A DNA stretch of 9,600 bases from GCA-002784865 sp035646815 (GTDB lineage Bacteria; Patescibacteriota; Microgenomatia; Levybacterales; UBA12049), in NCBI GenBank assembly GCA_035646815.1, contig DASRON010000038.1, positions 1-9,600 of the forward strand, in the 5' to 3' direction. This document shows, in pieces, positions 1 to 6,490 of the stretch. Under the pieces are notes generated by a model. It was given only the letters and a program-made list of their open reading frames with translations. It had not been told where the DNA came from and did not search any database. The position numbers and the translations under genes were made by a program. Each line of letters opens with the position of its first letter. Position 1 is the stretch's first letter.

Positions 1-218
1 TCTTAGACAATGTGCTTCTTTCAGAAAACTTAAAAAAAGGAGACATAATTTTAACAAAAGGAGATATTGATCAAGAGGAAAATGGATATCCACCAGATTT
101 GATAATTGGAAAAATAATATCAGTTGACAAAAGTCCAAGCGCTTTGTTTCAGAAGGCAGATGTTGTAAGTTTGGTAGATTTATCTAAATTAACAACAGTT
201 TTCATCATAGTTAAATAG
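1..218 (+). CDS. mreC: MreC, rod shape-determining protein (C-terminal part, cut by left edge)
   Basis: This is the end of a gene entering from the left. The frame is open back to base 3 with no stop, so the GTG at 12 is an internal codon rather than the true start. MreC is a membrane-anchored periplasmic scaffold that links the MreB cytoskeleton and MreD to the wall-synthesis enzymes PBP2 and RodA. The visible 70 or so residues match the C-terminal beta-barrel of the family: a KKGDIILTKG strand, a YPPDLIIGKIISV segment (the family's pattern is a Pro/Gly turn followed by I/VG.V), then LFQKADVVSLVDLSKL and a final VFIIVK strand. Identification is strengthened by the order of the next two genes, mreD and the PBP2 gene, which is the classic order of this operon. 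mreD starts only four bases after the TAG stop. Confidence 0.87.
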   Translation, partial: LDNVLLSENLKKGDIILTKGDIDQEENGYPPDLIIGKIISVDKSPSALFQKADVVSLVDLSKLTTVFIIVK

Positions 219-222
219 TAAA

Positions 223-675
223 ATGGTAAGTAAGTTTTTTTACATAATATTTATAGTTGCTTTTTTTTGTGAACTTGTTTTGACATCAATCCCCTTAATT
301 TTAATAATGCTTTTAAACTTATTTATTTTTTCAAAAAAAGAATGGGTTTTTATTTTGGCTTTTATAGTAGGTATTCTATTTGACATTCTAGCTCTTAGGC
401 CAATAGGTTTTTCTAGTATATTTTATATATCTTCTTTGTTTTTAATAAGTCTTTATGAACGTAAATTTGAGACTACAACGATCTACTTTGTTTTTATTAT
501 GTCAGTTATTTTAAGTGCAATATACCTAGTATTATTTAGCAGATTTTCTATATTAGAATCAATATTTAGTGGAGTGCTGGGAGCATTGGTATTTTTATTT
601 TTAAATTATTTAAAACATAAGACATTATCTTTAAGTACGAAAAATAAGAAAATGCAATATAGGGGAATAGTTTAA
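223..675 (+). CDS. mreD: MreD-like rod shape-determining membrane protein
   Basis: This is a 150-residue, almost wholly hydrophobic protein with about five membrane segments, a typical length and profile for MreD, the integral membrane partner of MreC in the elongasome. The segment around residues 49-68 (VGILFDILALRPIG) carries the acidic residue in a membrane helix followed by a glycine that recurs in MreD proteins. The C-terminus after residue 130 is basic and probably cytoplasmic. MreD sequences diverge greatly, so the call rests on hydropathy, this motif and position between mreC and the PBP2 gene. The ATG lies four bases after the mreC stop, and there is no Shine-Dalgarno sequence, so translation is probably coupled to mreC. 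Confidence 0.8.
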   Translation: MVSKFFYIIFIVAFFCELVLTSIPLILIMLLNLFIFSKKEWVFILAFIVGILFDILALRPIGFSSIFYISSLFLISLYERKFETTTIYFVFIMSVILSAIYLVLFSRFSILESIFSGVLGALVFLFLNYLKHKTLSLSTKNKKMQYRGIV

Positions 676-684
676 AAAATTAAT

Positions 685-2472
685 ATGACAAAAACAGGAG
701 TTGCTTTTCCAGATTTTATAATCCTTGATAAAAGTAATAAAAAACATAAAGATTATGAACAAAAGAATCGTTCAACCAGAAGTTTATTTCTTATTGTTTC
801 AGCTTTTATTGTTTTTCTAATTCTTTTTGCAAGACTTTTTTATCTACAAATAATTGATGGATCGTATTATCGCTATCTATCAGATAATAATAGAACAAAG
901 ACTGTGGTAGTGCATGCCCCAAGAGGAATAATTTTTGACAGAAACAATACTCCTTTGGTTTTTAACGTACCAGGATTTAGAAAAACAAGTCAGGATAAAA
1001 CCACACTTCTTACTAAAGATGAAGCAATGCCACTTCTTGTAAAAGGAGAAAAGGATTTAGAAGTAGATAGTCTTAGAGAGTATCCATATAAAGATATTTT
1101 ATCTCACGTTCTAGGATATGTTGGTCAAATTTCAAAAGAGGAGATGAATAATCCAGTCTTTATTGACTATAACGGTGGTGATTTGATTGGAAAAATGGGG
1201 ATTGAGAGAGAATATGAAAGTACTTTAAAAGGAGTTGATGAAAAGCAATTAATAGAAGTTGATAGTAGTGGTAAAACAGTCAGAAAGCTTGGAGAGACTG
1301 ATCCAATTCCAGGTAAAGATATTAAGATTACTATAGATTTGAAATTGCAAAAAGCAGCTTATGAAGCAACTAAAGACATCAAAAGAGGTGTAGTTATTGC
1401 CTCAACTCCTGATGGAGAAATTCTTGCCATGATCTCACGTCCTTCTTTTGATCCAAATCTTTTTACAATGGGAGAAGGATATAAAGATGTTAAGGATAGT
1501 AGTTATAAAAATCTTTCAGAAATACTTTTAGATAGCAGTAATAATCCTCTTTTAGATAGAGCTATTTCAGGAGTGTATCCTCCAGGATCTACTTTTAAAC
1601 TTGTTGTTGCGGCTGGTGGTCTTGAAGATAAAGTAATCGATAAGAATTGGGAAGTTGAAGATGTTGGAATACTAAGAGTAGGAGCTTTTTCTTTTGGTAA
1701 TTGGTATTTTTCTTCATACGGAAGGAAAGAGGGGTCAGTAAATGTTGTAAAGGGAATTAAGAGATCAAACGATATATTTTTTTATAAACTTGCTGAAAAA
1801 CTTGGAGTAGAAAATATTTCAAAGTGGGCAGAAAAATTTGGATTGGGAAAACCTTTAGGGATAGATTTAGAAGGAGAACTATCAGGTACGATTCCAAGCC
1901 CTGAATGGAAAGAAAAACAGGTTGGAGAAGGTTGGTATCTAGGAGATACTTATCATTACGGAATTGGGCAAGGATATTTACTAACAACGCCAATTCAGGT
2001 AAATGGTTTTACCCAAGCAATTGCAAATAAAGGAATATTATATAAACCGTATTTACTCCTTAGTCAAAAGCCAAAAAAAATACAAGATAAATTTTTATCA
2101 GAAAGTACTATCTCTTTACTTCGTCAGGGCATGATTGAAAGCTGTCAAACAGGTGGAGTTGCATGGCCTTTGTTTGATTTTAAGGTTAAAAATCCCAACC
2201 TAAAGATTGACGGAAAAAATATTTTAGAAGCTCCTCAAACAACAACTTCTGCAAACTTTAAAGATTATCGAAAAGTAACAGTAGCTTGTAAAACAGGAAC
2301 TGCTCAACATGGAGGAGAAGAAACTTTACCCCATGCCTGGATTACACTTTTTGCACCAGCATATGATCCTCAAGTTGTCATAACAGTGCTTGTTGAAGAA
2401 AGTGGGGAAGGTTCAAATATTGCAGCTCCAATTGCAAAAAAAGTTCTGGAAAGTTATTTCTCAAAAGATTGA
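685..2472 (+). CDS. mrdA: Penicillin-binding protein 2 (peptidoglycan D,D-transpeptidase MrdA)
   Basis: This 595-residue class B penicillin-binding protein cross-links peptidoglycan during cell elongation, outside the membrane, with RodA as glycosyltransferase partner. A basic cytoplasmic N-terminus leads to one membrane anchor at about residues 32-57. The family's APRGIIFDRN box is at 78-87 and the NVPGFR segment at 94-99. The transpeptidase domain fills roughly 230-595 and has all three active-site motifs: STFK at 302-305 (nucleophile Ser302), SND at 361-363 and KTGT at 536-539. The stretch between the NVPGFR segment and REYPYKDILSHVLGYVG (131-147) is only about 30 residues, against about 95 that I recall for E. 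coli PBP2, so the head of the dimerisation domain is much reduced. The gene begins nine bases after mreD in the same operon. It ends with TGA inside the promoter of the next gene. Confidence 0.95.
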   Translation: MTKTGVAFPDFIILDKSNKKHKDYEQKNRSTRSLFLIVSAFIVFLILFARLFYLQIIDGSYYRYLSDNNRTKTVVVHAPRGIIFDRNNTPLVFNVPGFRKTSQDKTTLLTKDEAMPLLVKGEKDLEVDSLREYPYKDILSHVLGYVGQISKEEMNNPVFIDYNGGDLIGKMGIEREYESTLKGVDEKQLIEVDSSGKTVRKLGETDPIPGKDIKITIDLKLQKAAYEATKDIKRGVVIASTPDGEILAMISRPSFDPNLFTMGEGYKDVKDSSYKNLSEILLDSSNNPLLDRAISGVYPPGSTFKLVVAAGGLEDKVIDKNWEVEDVGILRVGAFSFGNWYFSSYGRKEGSVNVVKGIKRSNDIFFYKLAEKLGVENISKWAEKFGLGKPLGIDLEGELSGTIPSPEWKEKQVGEGWYLGDTYHYGIGQGYLLTTPIQVNGFTQAIANKGILYKPYLLLSQKPKKIQDKFLSESTISLLRQGMIESCQTGGVAWPLFDFKVKNPNLKIDGKNILEAPQTTTSANFKDYRKVTVACKTGTAQHGGEETLPHAWITLFAPAYDPQVVITVLVEESGEGSNIAAPIAKKVLESYFSKD

Positions 2473-2496
2473 CAAAAGTTAGGGAATAGGTATAAA
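2469..2496 (+). promoter_or_regulatory. Sigma-70-type promoter for the 117-residue protein gene
   Basis: A perfect TTGACA at 2469-2474 is followed after 16 bases by TATAAA at 2491-2496. The -35 box overlaps the TGA stop of the PBP2 gene. Transcription should start near 2503, about six bases before the ATG at 2509, leaving no room for a ribosome binding site. It is the best-matching promoter in the window. It shows that the following gene is transcribed on its own even though it sits right behind the mre operon. Confidence 0.7.
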
Positions 2497-2508
2497 AGCG
2501 TCAGCATT

Positions 2509-2862
2509 ATGGTAATCTCAGTAGCAGAAAAACTAGTAAGTTTTTTAAATGGAGCAGAAAAAGAGCAAGAACAACCTGATTCCTTTTTCCCCTATTTGTC
2601 TCCTTTGCCTCATTCAAAAGAAAGACTTAAAACTGCTTGGCATGAGAGTTATCATGAGTGGTGGAGGAAAAGATATAAAGATTTAATTAAATTTGACAGG
2701 AGAATGCGTCATATATCAAGCGGAGAAGTTACAACTCCTACTCTAGAAGCAATATTAAGTTACCCATTTGAAAGTTTTGCTGAGAATATATCGAGATTTG
2801 GGGTTAAATTAAATTTCTATCAATTATCACTAACTTTGTCACAAATTCAATATATTAAATAG
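2509..2862 (+). CDS. Unknown small protein with HEXXH motif, possible metallopeptidase-like
   Basis: This 117-residue protein is not one I recognise. It has no signal peptide or membrane segment, so it is probably cytoplasmic. Residues 39-53 (from RLKTAWHESYHEWWR) contain HESYH at 45-49, which fits the HEXXH zinc-binding pattern. The surrounding TAWHE resembles the helix of M41 and related zinc peptidases. A second helix-like segment, ESFAE at 88-92, lies 39 residues after the second histidine. In many gluzincin-type peptidases a Glu in an E.FAE setting supplies the third zinc ligand. The glutamate after the second His (E50) is unusual for active enzymes, and the short length leaves little room for a full fold. 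Function is therefore open: a minimal peptidase, an inactive relative, or chance. The frame is supported by its own promoter directly upstream. Confidence 0.7.
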   Translation: MVISVAEKLVSFLNGAEKEQEQPDSFFPYLSPLPHSKERLKTAWHESYHEWWRKRYKDLIKFDRRMRHISSGEVTTPTLEAILSYPFESFAENISRFGVKLNFYQLSLTLSQIQYIK

Positions 2863-2871
2863 AGGTTCCTC

Positions 2872-2900
2872 TTGACAGTTAAGACATACTTCTTTAGAGT
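2872..2900 (+). promoter_or_regulatory. Promoter for topA
   Basis: TTGACA at 2872-2877 is followed after an ideal 17-base spacer by TAGAGT at 2895-2900 (four of six matches to TATAAT). The predicted transcription start is near 2907, about 15 bases before the topA ATG at 2922. It sits ten bases after the stop of the preceding gene, in the only gap of more than 50 bases in this part of the window. The -10 box is weak, so the exact element could shift by a few bases. Confidence 0.55.
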
Positions 2901-2921
2901 TAAAAGAGTTAAAAACAATTT

Positions 2922-4937
2922 ATGAAAAATTTAGTAATAGTAGAATCTCCAACAAAAGCAAAAACAATCGGAAGATATTTAGGAAAAGATTATGAGATAA
3001 AAGCTTCAATGGGGCACATTATTGATCTTCCCAAAAGTAAACTTGGAATAGATCTTGAAAAAGACTTTGAGCCTCAATATGAGCAGATGAAAGATAAGAA
3101 AAAAATAATTGCTGAATTAAAGGCTGCAGGAAAAGTGGCTGATAAGATAATTTTAGCAACTGATCCTGATCGTGAAGGAGAAGCAATTGCTTATCATGTA
3201 GGTGACATTTTAAAAAAGGTAAATAAAAATGAAATAAAAAGAATTGTTTTTCATGAGATTACAAAAGAAGCAATAGAAGATGCTTTAAAAAATCCAAGAG
3301 AAATAGATTTAAACTTAGTAAATGCACAAACAGCAAGGCGTGTTCTTGATAGATTAGTAGGGTATAAACTTTCACCTATTCTTTGGCAAAAAGTAAGAAG
3401 AGGACTTTCAGCGGGAAGAGTTCAGTCGGTTGCTTTAAGATTAATAGTTGAAAGAGAGCGTGAAATTGAAAAGTTTAAAAAAGAAAAATACTACACTGTT
3501 ACTGCAATTTTAGGTAAGGATCAAAATGATGCAGTGTTTGAATTAATTGAGATAAACTCAGAAAAAATAGAAGTTCAAGAGACTTTTGATCTTTATGATG
3601 GAAAGTATAAGATTGGGAGAACTACTATTGGAGAGTTGGATAAAGCACAAAAAATAGTAAGTGATTTAAAAACAAAAGAATTTAAAGTTGCAGATGTTTT
3701 AAAAAAACAAACTAAAAGATCACCATCTCCTGCATTTACTACCTCAACTCTTCAGCAGGATGCATCAAGAAGATTTGGTTATTCAGGAAAGCGTACAATG
3801 AGTCTTGCACAAAAACTTTATGAAGAAGGACATATTACTTATCACAGAACAGATTCCATATCAATGGCAAATTCTGCAATAAATGCTATAAGAAGTTTTG
3901 CAGAAGATGAATTTGGAAAAAAATATATTCCTATTGCTCCAAGATTTTATAAAACAAAACAAAAACTTGCTCAGGAAGCACATGAAGCAATAAGGCCAAC
4001 AAAGGTAGCTGTTAGGGAAAGTAGTATTGCAAATGAATTAGGGAAAGATTACGCAAAGCTTTACGATCTAATTTGGAAAAGAGCAATTGCTTCGCAAATG
4101 GCAGATGCTCTTATTGAATCAACGACAGTATTGGTTGACTCAACAAAAGATAAAGACTCTTCAGAATATAGATTAAAAGCAAATGGATCAATTCTTGTTT
4201 TTGAAGGTTTTCTTAAGGTGAATCCACTTGGTCTAAATGATACAATTTTGCCTGATTTTACAGTTTCAGATAAGCTTTCGGCAAAAGAAATTAAAGAAAT
4301 AGAGCATGAAACACAACCACCACCAAGATATAATGATGCTTCAATAATCTCAACACTTGAAGAAAAAGGAATTGGTAGGCCTTCAACTTACGCAACAATT
4401 ATTTCTACAATTGAGATAAGAGGGTATATTGAAAGACAAGAGGGAAGATTTATTCCCACATCAGTAGGAATTGCAGTTAATGATTTTCTAGTAAAAAACT
4501 TTTCAACTATAGACGATATTCCATTTACTGCGCAAATGGAAGCACAGCTTGATGATATTGCAGGTGGAGAAAAAAAGTGGGTACCTGTTATAAGAGAATT
4601 TTATTCTCCTTTTGAAAAAACTTTGGAATTAGTTAAAAACGTTGAAAGAGTAAAAATAAAAGTAGAAGAGACAGATGAAAAGTGTCCTTTATGTAAAGCA
4701 AATTTAGTAATTAGAACTGGAAGATTTGGTAAGTTTTTGTCTTGTTCAACTTTTCCAAACTGTAAATTTACAAAACCATTAGTTCAAGAAACTGAATTTA
4801 TTTGTCCAAAAGATGGAGGAAAAATTATACTCAAAAAGACTAGAAAAGGCCGTAAATTCTATGGTTGTCCTAATTACCCAAAATGTGACTTTGCAGTTTG
4901 GAAACTTGAAGATTTAAAAAAACAAGCAGTTAGTTAA
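2922..4937 (+). CDS. topA: DNA topoisomerase I (type IA)
   Basis: This 671-residue type IA topoisomerase relaxes negative supercoils by cutting and rejoining one DNA strand. The N-terminal TOPRIM domain has Glu9 in VIVESPTKAKTI and the metal-binding acidic triad D81, D83, E85 in ATDPDREGEA. The catalytic tyrosine is Tyr307 in GHITYHRTDS. The EKGIGRPSTYATII segment at 481-494 is another family hallmark. Two zinc-ribbon modules end the protein. The first has four cysteines (588, 591, 608, 614). The second has only three (628, 649, 655), with Asp631 where the second cysteine would be. E. coli TopA is nearly 200 residues longer because of extra C-terminal modules, so this is a compact form. It has its own promoter, and its stop overlaps that of the convergent membrane-protein gene. 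Confidence 0.97.
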   Translation: MKNLVIVESPTKAKTIGRYLGKDYEIKASMGHIIDLPKSKLGIDLEKDFEPQYEQMKDKKKIIAELKAAGKVADKIILATDPDREGEAIAYHVGDILKKVNKNEIKRIVFHEITKEAIEDALKNPREIDLNLVNAQTARRVLDRLVGYKLSPILWQKVRRGLSAGRVQSVALRLIVEREREIEKFKKEKYYTVTAILGKDQNDAVFELIEINSEKIEVQETFDLYDGKYKIGRTTIGELDKAQKIVSDLKTKEFKVADVLKKQTKRSPSPAFTTSTLQQDASRRFGYSGKRTMSLAQKLYEEGHITYHRTDSISMANSAINAIRSFAEDEFGKKYIPIAPRFYKTKQKLAQEAHEAIRPTKVAVRESSIANELGKDYAKLYDLIWKRAIASQMADALIESTTVLVDSTKDKDSSEYRLKANGSILVFEGFLKVNPLGLNDTILPDFTVSDKLSAKEIKEIEHETQPPPRYNDASIISTLEEKGIGRPSTYATIISTIEIRGYIERQEGRFIPTSVGIAVNDFLVKNFSTIDDIPFTAQMEAQLDDIAGGEKKWVPVIREFYSPFEKTLELVKNVERVKIKVEETDEKCPLCKANLVIRTGRFGKFLSCSTFPNCKFTKPLVQETEFICPKDGGKIILKKTRKGRKFYGCPNYPKCDFAVWKLEDLKKQAVS

Positions 4938-5383
4938 TATATTATTGAAAAAAGAAGTATTAATAGCACTACAACAGTTTGTGTAACAATTCCCCAGGGC
5001 TTATCAAGTTTTCTGTCAAACATTTTCTGAAATTTATATGCCCAGTAAAAAGGTGCTAGTTTAATATTGAAAAAATAGTAAGGAGCGGTCATCCAGTCAA
5101 AAAACTGAGAACAAACGACTATTAAAAACATATACAAGATATTAGTTTCTGGAAAGAAATAGTAAGTTATAAGATATGCAACTGCATAGCTTAAGAAGAC
5201 ATCCATGGCTGAATCAAGCAATAACCGCTCTTTACTCTTTTTCTTAATGTTTGTTGCAGGATCCCAATGAGGAACCCTGTCTGCAAGAAGGTGAGAAGCA
5301 AAGGCAATTGGTATGGCAAGTGCGGGGTTTCCTATTTTTGCGGCAATTACTACTCCAATAACTGCGTGTCCTGTAGCTGTCAT
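4934..5383 (-). CDS. Small membrane protein, YdjM/DUF457-like metal-dependent hydrolase type
   Basis: This 149-residue minus-strand protein has about four hydrophobic segments. The N-terminus carries a polar pattern within a hydrophobic setting: His6 in TATGHAVIG, then SHLLADRVPHWD at 30-41 with His31, Asp35, His39 and Asp41. This SH..AD..PH.D signature is like that of the membrane-bound metal-dependent hydrolases often annotated as YdjM or DUF457/DUF4184, whose substrates are largely unknown. Asp57, Asp61 and Asp96 may add further ligands. The arrangement of membrane segments with conserved His and Asp is seen directly; the enzymatic role is inferred from family resemblance. The start is fixed by the ATG at 5383-5381, just downstream of a -10 box. 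The stop shares TTAA with the topA stop, so the two genes converge with a four-base overlap. Confidence 0.72.
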   Translation of the reverse strand: MTATGHAVIGVVIAAKIGNPALAIPIAFASHLLADRVPHWDPATNIKKKSKERLLLDSAMDVFLSYAVAYLITYYFFPETNILYMFLIVVCSQFFDWMTAPYYFFNIKLAPFYWAYKFQKMFDRKLDKPWGIVTQTVVVLLILLFSIIY

Positions 5384-5394
5384 AATATCTTTTG

Positions 5395-5425
5395 ATTATA
5401 GACCAGAATGTAATAGTTTTGTCAA
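5395..5425 (-). promoter_or_regulatory. Leftward promoter for the membrane hydrolase-like gene
   Basis: Read on the minus strand, TTGACA lies at 5425-5420 and TATAAT at 5400-5395. Both are perfect hexamers, but the spacer is 19 bases, longer than the optimum of 17. The predicted start is near 5388, about five bases before the ATG at 5383. The long spacer may make it a weak or activator-dependent promoter. Confidence 0.55.
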
Positions 5426-5447
5426 CTTAAGGCTTTAAGCTTGACAA
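5419..5447. repeat. Imperfect palindrome spanning two divergent -35 boxes, possible operator
   Basis: TTGTCAA at 5419-5425 and TTGACAA at 5441-5447 are exact inverted copies. Inside them CTTAA (5426-5430) mirrors TTAAG (5435-5439), with one unpaired C at 5440 and a four-base centre GGCT. The two outer arms contain the -35 hexamers of the leftward and rightward promoters. A symmetrical site here could bind a dimeric regulator controlling both genes. The outer arms may also simply reflect two back-to-back -35 boxes; the matching inner arms are what argue for more. Confidence 0.5.
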
Positions 5448-5469
5448 AAAAAATATTTAGCTTCATACT
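5441..5469 (+). promoter_or_regulatory. Rightward promoter for the DUF5667 protein gene
   Basis: TTGACA at 5441-5446 is followed after a 17-base spacer by CATACT at 5464-5469 (four of six matches). Seven bases on, the predicted transcription start falls at 5476, exactly on the GTG start codon, so the mRNA would be leaderless. The promoter may also serve the reductase and cytochrome genes downstream, since only 11 bases separate the first two. Confidence 0.55.
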
Positions 5470-5493
5470 TAAATTGTGAGAAAATATTTAGCT
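5450..5493 (+). repeat. 13-base direct repeat across promoter and start of the DUF5667 gene
   Basis: AAAATATTTAGCT occurs exactly at 5450-5462 and again at 5481-5493, 31 bases apart start to start, about three helical turns. The first copy fills most of the promoter spacer; the second covers codons 2-6 of the gene. It could be a same-face binding site for a regulator, a small duplication, or chance in AT-rich DNA. Confidence 0.4.
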
Positions 5494-6477
5494 ATTTTCT
5501 TGGTTTTATTTTTATTTTTATTATTATCCGCGCCTGTTTTTGCAAGCAAAAGGGAAGTTTTAGGAATTGAAGATCAAAATCTAAGTATACCTCCGACCAC
5601 AGAAGGACCAGGAATATTTTTGCCTGATAGCCCTTTTTTCTTCTTAGATCAATTAAAGCAAAGTGTTAGATTATTTTTAGCATTTACTCCTGAGGCAAAA
5701 GCTAAAGCTTACACTTCTATTGCAGGAGAAAGACTTGCCGAGTTAAGGTTTATGCTTGATAAAAAGAATTTAGCAGGAGTAAAAATAGACCTTGATGCAA
5801 TTTCTGATAGTTATAAATTAGCAGCGGATCAAGTTTTGCTTGCAGAAATGTCGGGAAAAGATGTGACTATTTTAGCAAAAGACGTAAATGACAGTATTAA
5901 GTTAAAACAAAAAGTTTTAGATGAGCTTCACATAAAAGCTGAAGGTGAAGTAGGAAGTACTGTTAGGGCTGCCGCAGATGGGCTTAGTATTGCGAAAGCA
6001 AAAGTTGAGAATTCACTTAATGAGGCAGATCTCCAAAATGAAATAAGAGAGGACCTCCTAAGAGAAACTGAATTAAAAATTCATTATGCAACAGAGTCGG
6101 CAATTGATCTTAAAGAAAGCCTTGAGGATTTAGAAGATGAAGTAACTAATGCAGCAAATAAGTCTCTTGATAGAAGAGAAGAGGCACTAAGGCTTGCAAT
6201 AGCAGAGAAAAATGAGGAATTAAGAAAAACAGAACAGAGGAAATTAGAACTTGAAAAAAAGCAAAGAAATATGGTTTTAGAAATGCAGCAAAAAGCAGTA
6301 GCAAACGCTAATGAAATTGTTGAAAAGGCTCAAGAAACCGCAAGGAGATTTGAAGAGATTAAATCTAATAACCCTGGTAGTACAAAAACCACAGAAGAAA
6401 CAAATGGTGCTTTAAGTTCTGAAAAATCCTCAAATTCAGTAGAAGAAGTCAGCTCTAAAGAAAACACTTCAGAATAA
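5476..6477 (+). CDS. Secreted DUF5667-type protein with coiled-coil tail
   Basis: This 333-residue exported protein has no known function. A clear signal peptide covers residues 1-23 (MRK, a long Leu/Phe-rich core, then VFA before Ser24, a fit for signal peptidase I). After a short REVLG-containing linker comes GIFLPDSPFFFLDQL at 46-60 and a helical region to about 150. This matches the DUF5667 pattern of a Pro-Asp-Ser-Pro turn followed by helices, common in Candidate Phyla Radiation genomes. Residues 180-295 are charged and heptad-like, probably a long coiled coil. Residues 298-333 are a Ser/Thr/Glu/Asn-rich, probably disordered tail. The GTG start is fixed by an in-frame TAA at 5470-5472 and by the intact signal peptide. 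It has no cysteines and no lipobox. It may be transcribed with the redox genes that follow. Confidence 0.82.
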   Translation: MRKYLAIFLVLFLFLLLSAPVFASKREVLGIEDQNLSIPPTTEGPGIFLPDSPFFFLDQLKQSVRLFLAFTPEAKAKAYTSIAGERLAELRFMLDKKNLAGVKIDLDAISDSYKLAADQVLLAEMSGKDVTILAKDVNDSIKLKQKVLDELHIKAEGEVGSTVRAAADGLSIAKAKVENSLNEADLQNEIREDLLRETELKIHYATESAIDLKESLEDLEDEVTNAANKSLDRREEALRLAIAEKNEELRKTEQRKLELEKKQRNMVLEMQQKAVANANEIVEKAQETARRFEEIKSNNPGSTKTTEETNGALSSEKSSNSVEEVSSKENTSE

Positions 6478-6484
6478 GTTCAGT

Positions 6485-6490
6485 TATAAT
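6485..6490 (+). promoter_or_regulatory. Possible -10 box before the flavocytochrome gene
   Basis: A perfect TATAAT overlaps the first possible ATG (6489-6491) of the reductase. No -35 box and no extended TG element accompany it. If used, transcription would begin near 6497 and translation would have to use the second ATG at 6507, which encodes a protein six residues shorter. This is weak evidence, kept because it affects start choice. Confidence 0.25.

Noticed and set aside
12..14. GTG as the start of a short 68-residue gene at the left edge.
   Set aside because: The frame is open upstream to the window edge and the protein matches only the C-terminal part of MreC, so the codon is internal.
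280..308. TTGACA, 17 bases, AATAAT inside mreD, looking like a promoter.
   Set aside because: It lies within codons of a Leu/Ile-rich membrane protein where such AT-rich strings are frequent, and no internal gene start follows at a sensible distance.
1757..1993. Minus-strand open frame of 78 codons within the PBP2 gene.
   Set aside because: It lies opposite the conserved SND-containing part of the transpeptidase domain, shows no recognisable protein features and has no promoter; it is a shadow of the real gene.
2470..2508. The PBP2 TGA stop is followed by 12 open codons in the same frame as the 117-residue protein, so reading TGA as an amino acid would fuse the two.
   Set aside because: No in-frame TGA occurs inside any of the conserved genes here, as would be expected often if TGA were recoded to glycine. 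TGA also ends the reductase gene properly, and a strong promoter lies between the two genes. Twelve open codons by chance are unremarkable.
2861..2873. AGAGGTTCCTCT palindrome after the 117-residue protein, looking like a terminator hairpin.
   Set aside because: The stem is only four or five pairs with a minimal loop, there is no T-run after it, and it abuts the topA -35 box.
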